A stretch of 64,000 nucleotides of DNA, taken from contig JADFUC010001755.1 in the NCBI GenBank assembly GCA_019722365.1, positions 1 through 64,000 on the forward strand, given 5' to 3'. A program made the translations under genes and the position numbers. This DNA comes from Lithospermum erythrorhizon (lineage: Eukaryota > Streptophyta > Magnoliopsida > Boraginales > Boraginaceae). Position 1 is the first letter of the stretch. Each line of letters begins with the position of its first letter. A model generated the notes under the pieces. That model had not been told where the DNA came from and ran no database searches. It saw only the letters and a list, made by a program, of their open reading frames with translations. Shown here one piece after another: positions 59,046 through 64,000 of the stretch.

Positions 59046-60280
59046 AAAAGAAAAGCATGGCCATTATCGTGGTCAAATAAATAGGTATCCAAATTGGAGA
59101 CCACAAATATATCAAGATTTGGGACGCCACAATTGAGATTCGGCAACCATCCAAAATTTATCTTTTTTATCACAATTCTTAATTATGTAGTAAAATTTTT
59201 TTGTCTTTTTCTTGATCATATAAGATTTTAATTTAATTTTATGTTTGATTTTTACGTTTTTGTCTACTTGATAATAACTTTTAAATTTCGTGATTAATTA
59301 AAATATTTTTTTATAAGTAATTTTTAGGATATGTTAGTAATATTACTCAACCCTTAATAAAGTAGTTTTTATTTATATGATCAAATAAATTAATAAAGCA
59401 ATTTTTGTTTATACGATCAAATGGAGCCAGGTGGAATAACCAGTCAACAAAAATCAAGCAGTAAAAGATATTAAAGAAACTATTACATTTCGGAGTAGGA
59501 ATTTAGGTAGCCAGCTTCTCCAAGGATTCAGGGTCACTGGTCCAAGAACATTGCACGTGTCAACAAATCTGGCGAATAAAGCAAATTACCAACCGCTGGG
59601 TCCACCACTAGCGCCAAATCTTCAATTATTCTAAATCCCCAAAAACTAACCACTTTATATTCTTTGTTTTGTTTTTAATTTGATAATTATTATTGTAATA
59701 ATTGGATTAAGTATTTTAAAATATTTTTTAATATTAATTTTTTAATAATATAATTAAAAGTAATTAAAGATTAAAAGATTTCTTCGATATGTAAAAAGTT
59801 AATAGTACCTCATATTCCTTAATCGACCGCTCATATCTGACCATGGATACATGTTGCATTTTATTTCAATCTTATTTGATTTATAAACAATAAATTGTAG
59901 TTAAATTCTTAAATTTAATTCCCGGACACTTTGAATTCTGGGAAAATATTTGAATGAATCATAAGCGTTTATTTCGAATGGTAACAGGATGATTTTGTAC
60001 CAGACTTTTGAAAATGTAACTTGACCACCAGACTCCACTATAACAGGTAAAAGAAACTTTAAGAAATGAAAACAAACATTTATATATAGTACTTATGTAT
60101 TGTTTTAAATAACAATACTTGGTAGACCAAATGTTTATTACATTAATTAATGATAAATAAATACCGGCCCTTCTGTACTCTGCATCTAAGCATCATACCC
60201 CCCCTAATGGGACTTGGATAGGTTTACACCAGAATTTGTGCTTAAAATCTTCTATTATATATGATCTTATGATTAATATT
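59046..60280. other. AT-rich spacer
   Basis: No gene supported. A G-box/ABRE-like word (gcacgtgtcaac) is at 59553-59564 inside a short GC-richer block (59480-59630), but no reading frame follows it. Confidence 0.4.
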
Positions 60281-60375
60281 AGTAGCATAGCGCAACTGGT
60301 ATGAAGTGTGAGTTTGCTTGATTGAGTTCGAATCCTGCCTTGCTATTTGCTGGGCTCCTTTGCCTTTTTTTTTTT
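60281..60375 (+). mobile_element. tRNA-like sequence, probable SINE head
   Basis: Positions 60281-60347 have an acceptor-like pair (AGTAGCA with TGCTATT, 6 of 7), a polymerase III A-box (TAGCGCAACTGG) and a B-box (GAGTTCGAATCC). The T-stem does not pair well and the whole is about 67 rather than 72 bases, so it is not a good tRNA gene. A T-run follows at 60366-60376. This is what a degenerate tRNA-derived SINE would look like; a tRNA pseudogene is the alternative. Confidence 0.45.
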
Positions 60376-60829
60376 GGGTTATTGTGTTGCCTTTATGATT
60401 TTCACATTACTATTTTTTTTTTGGCCTACTAAAGAATTTGGTTATGGGCTTGTTCTATTTTCTCTAGCTCCTTTTTGGATCGTCTTAGTGAGTTAACCTG
60501 AAATCGAGAAAAAAAATCTCAACTCGATGTCATATACAGTTGTAGAGTAGTGGATAAGCTTGTGTTGATTGATTAGTAGGATGAAAATGTTGGTTTTCAA
60601 ACGGCGTGTTTGTCCATAGTTATTAAGAAAATAGAATAAAACGGTGTCTTTTTAAAAAAATTATAGCTACATCGCCGAAATGGGACTCTTTGGGTTGTCT
60701 ATGAGCCCACTCCCAAGTACAGAAACATACCGCTTCTTCGTGATTGTTGCTTAATCATATTATATAAGTTTTAAAAACTAATGGATCTGAAATCATGTAG
60801 CTACGGATTATACCAAAACCAATAAACAA
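60376..60829. other. Spacer between the SINE-like unit and an LTR
   Basis: T-rich sequence without a recognised feature. Confidence 0.4.
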
Positions 60830-61576
60830 AATGCCTTTCTGAGTGTGTACCTTTTAGTCGATCAAATCAAGAGTTTTAGCAATTGAATTCTGGCAATATC
60901 CAAAAGCGAGAATATATCTCCGAAGAGCGTCTACGCGATAAATTGTGAGCAGCTTTCGTCACGTCCTAGAAACGATTAAAATACTCATGAGGAGCAAAGA
61001 TGGAATTGGGATTTTCGGCTATAGGGGTTCAATGGAGAGATAGTTTTGATTTCTTCCAAATCAAATATGAGCATTAGCATTTTTTATTATGTTTGATCGT
61101 ACCGCCCAAATAGGCAAGCGCTTTAGAGTTTTGGAGGCAATCCTCCACGAAACTCCAACTCCTTAAATCCGCATAGCCGACTCTACTCGATTCAAAATCG
61201 TCGAACTCGAGCTTTCGTAGCTCGATTTTCAGAATCCCGAATGTTTTCTTCACTTTACTTTATACTTGCAAAGTTTATAATACATTTTATTAAATGTAGT
61301 TTGATTTATCGTATGCGTGTGACCTCTTGGGGCGAATTGACAAGACTAATATATTAAATATTATTAACCGAATATTATATTTAATATATGAATTCTGATG
61401 GACTCTAGTAAGCCATCATAACCCACAATATCAAATATGCTTATTTCTAAATACTAATTGTCTAAACAATTAATATATATTGAACAAGTATATATATAAC
61501 TTTAATGATTAAATGGAGTTGCAATCTAAATTGTTCAACGGGCATTTTATGAGGTCAATTTCTCATATTTCCGACA
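60830..61576 (-). repeat. Minus-strand Copia-like 3' LTR
   Basis: On the minus strand the LTR starts TGTCGGAAATATGAGA at 61576, just after a purine-richer word (caaagctggag) that serves as polypurine tract. Internal words shared with the copy at 33560-34186 include 'cgaattgacaag.ctaatatatta' and 'aatgattaaatggagttgcaatcta'. The left end is an estimate. Confidence 0.6.
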
Positions 61577-63700
61577 CTCCAGCTTTGCTCTTGGGCTGAT
61601 TTATGATATTAGTATCACGTTCCTTTCTATACTCGATCTCCAGTGATCAGTATGGTAGAAGTGTGTCTGAAACTCTACGTACCCTTGATTTCACTTTGTG
61701 ATAGACGGGTTAATGTAATATCAGCTCGCGGTGGTGGCGGCCCATGAAATCACCCTTAACTCTCCAAGATTACATAAATCTACCCATTTATCCGGTTGTA
61801 TGAATCCCTGTGTACCTGATTCCCATCGTACCGTTATGATCCTCACATTCTGAGAGGGCGTTTGACATGGTCAGTACATTTCTCAGTATCTTGAGACCAC
61901 ATTTGCACGAGGTCTAAGAATCGCCATTCAACATAAGCTCTGTGAGATTCTTCTTAGGGTTTCACGCATAATTTTATCTTCTGAGTTCTCACATACTTGA
62001 GGTCATTGTCGGTACTGAAACTTTGAAACACTGGCTTCGTAAACCCCATGATTTGATTAGAGTATCCATACTCCACTTGCAGTCAAGAAACTAATCAACA
62101 CAATCAAGAACATACTAGTCGTTTGGTATTTAATTCGTTCAATGAACATCAAACAGGACCTTTAGGGTTTTTCTTGTTTGGATCGTATTGTCAAGACCTC
62201 TCAAAATAACATTAAGTGCGGTGAAATCCATGAGTTTGTTACTTATAGTAACGATATGTGTATATTTTACATACACTTATCATTATCCATGATGATAATA
62301 ATTTAAGGATGAATCACTTGAAGCTTAGATTGAATATAATTATCATATGATAGTTGTTATGGCGTTAAGGCGTAATAAAACCATTAAATCTAGTACCACT
62401 TGAGCAACAACGGAAGAATCATTACTTAACTACCGAAGATACTCATAAAATTGTAGTTGATTAGTTGGGTATCCATATCACTGTGGATTCCTTGTTCTTG
62501 CTTTATGCATGCTTTATTTTCAATTATTTGAGAGAAATGTCGTTGTCGTACATGTTAGGACTTTCACATTGAGATTTTGATTGTGATAAACATTTACTTG
62601 AGCAAGTCGTTCACAACTTTGTTTATCGGTTCGTGTTAATCGCTGAGATCGTGATCGTCTGGTTGGTTCGTTTTAAGCTGACTAAACACAATCACTTACC
62701 GTTGCTACTATATTAAGATACTTTCCTAATAAGAGGAGGAAGTTGTTCTTCTTTGGAAAGATTCTTCCTCTTAGGTATTCATCTTGGATCCTTTTGAATG
62801 CATTATCAATATAAGGGTAACTCAACTTTTAGACTCATTCAGTTGGGTCATTCTGAATTCGAGGAAGATTAAGTCGTCCACGATTCTTTGATAGAGGAAC
62901 TCATGCACAACCCTACTAGAGGTGGCTTTGTTGTTCTCTATTATTATTAGAATGTCTCATGCATACTAATCTACACATGTTGTGTAGCTCCCTTGACCTC
63001 CTTGTCTATACAAGAATCTAATTTGTATTAATGAATTCAAACTGGTTGATCTTTTCATTAACTTATGTATATGTCAACTATTGTGGATTCGGATGATCAA
63101 AAGTGTCTATGATTAGTTGAAAATTTATGAATCCCACATGAATGGCTTGGACAAATTTTGCTTCTCGGTCAATCTTTGTAAACATGATTGAAAATTTATC
63201 CGGCACAAGAATCACCTTGATTTGGACACATTACACATTTATCAGGTCAAACATTATGAAACATGGGCCGTTTCCATTTAAAACAATCATTGGTACGCTT
63301 TAACATCTATTGTTCGTTGATAATCTTAGTATCTCGGAACATACATGTTGCTCTTATGAATTTGTATTTGGTGTATTCAACATCCTTTGGATCTCCTTAA
63401 TCATCGCTTTGTTGTTTAGATTGTTAGATCTTTAAAAGCGTCACGCTTTAAGTAAGGATTACTATTGTTATAACAAAGTTCGAGGTTCACCATCTTATTA
63501 TATGTCAAGCTTGGTTGACTTGGGTGAAAGTTTATAGACCTTGAACTTTGATTATCATGGGTAATTCCATGTCACATTCTTCATGTGATTGTCTAGATGT
63601 TTATTGATTGAGTTGTACATACGTTGGTGTGGCTAAAAGCTGAGGTAAATATGTATTGTTATTTCATTTTGGGTGAATCTAGTTCATCCAATCTGCTATC
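61577..63700 (-). mobile_element. Noncoding 3' interior of the Copia-like element
   Basis: This is the DNA upstream of the 3' LTR in the element's own sense. I can read no reverse transcriptase, integrase or gag domain on either strand. Such long noncoding interiors are seen in LARD-type elements and in large 3' regions of some Copia elements. Confidence 0.45.
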
Positions 63701-64000
63701 TGTAACTTTAGGAATTATTAAATATTCAAATAAAATAACTTTGAATCATTTAAACTATTTTTAAATGTTGTTTCCGTATTTCTAAAATACAGTTAGTAAA
63801 TATATACATTTATATTTTATCAATTTATTGTACTATCAATACGAGAGAGTATATTTATTTGTTAGTTTATCATAAATCTTTATTTGTAATTCTAGTCAAA
63901 TATGTTTTTCTTTAACATTTAATTTTAAGCCAATGAAAGATTGTGAGATTATGAATTTTAAATGTTATTCACATTTTAACCATATTATTCAAATACATGA
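63701..64000. other. AT-rich end of window
   Basis: AT-rich sequence with no feature recognised. Confidence 0.5.

Overview
This is a stretch of eudicot-type plant nuclear DNA, repeat-rich and probably heterochromatic or pericentromeric. The evidence is a spliced nuclear gene for a mitochondrial ribosomal protein uS15/S15, an intronless DUF247 (UPF0481) gene, and many plant-type transposable elements: Tekay/Del chromoviruses, Tat/Retand-type Ty3-gypsy elements, a Cassandra TRIM, an L1-type LINE, a Stowaway MITE, a Mutator-like element and a possible tRNA-derived SINE. I cannot name the species. There are no prokaryotic operons, CRISPR arrays or rRNA operons.

Layout: 1-2475, the chromodomain tail and 3' LTR of a Tekay element (A). 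2476-5421, degenerate LTR-retrotransposon DNA with a minus-strand LTR. 5422-15421, a full-length but decayed Tekay element (B). 15422-16974, repeat spacer and the S15 5' region. 16975-21427, the five-exon S15 gene, with a GC-AG intron carrying a Stowaway MITE. 22767-25001, a putative non-autonomous MULE flanked by 8/9-matching 9-bp repeats. 25092-27870, a 5'-truncated LINE with perfect 16-bp target-site duplications, itself interrupted by a complete Cassandra TRIM (25164-25919). 29904-31628, the intact DUF247 gene. About 33000-38230, pieces of Copia-like LTR elements in both orientations. 38280-46060, a minus-strand Tat-type element split by a plus-strand Tat-type element (39668 to about 45760). 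46487-56373, a second full-length Tekay element (C), related to B. 56374-64000, AT-rich spacer with LTR fragments, a possible MITE, a tRNA-like/SINE head, and a minus-strand LTR with its polypurine junction at 61576.

Only two host genes are supported. S15 acts in mitochondrial small-subunit assembly and translation; the DUF247 protein is a probable plasma-membrane protein of unknown biochemical role. They are separated by about 8.5 kb of transposons and share no visible regulation. Most of the remaining sequence is explained by repeated and nested transposition followed by heavy small-indel decay. Every retrotransposon coding domain is broken. The S15 first exon also needs two or three frame changes, which raises the question of residual assembly indels. 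I found no credible new multi-gene system. The most informative items are the nested insertions with readable target-site duplications, the 5S-bearing Cassandra, the palindromic tandem arrays inside the Tekay LTRs, and the MULE with a short hydrophobic reading frame.
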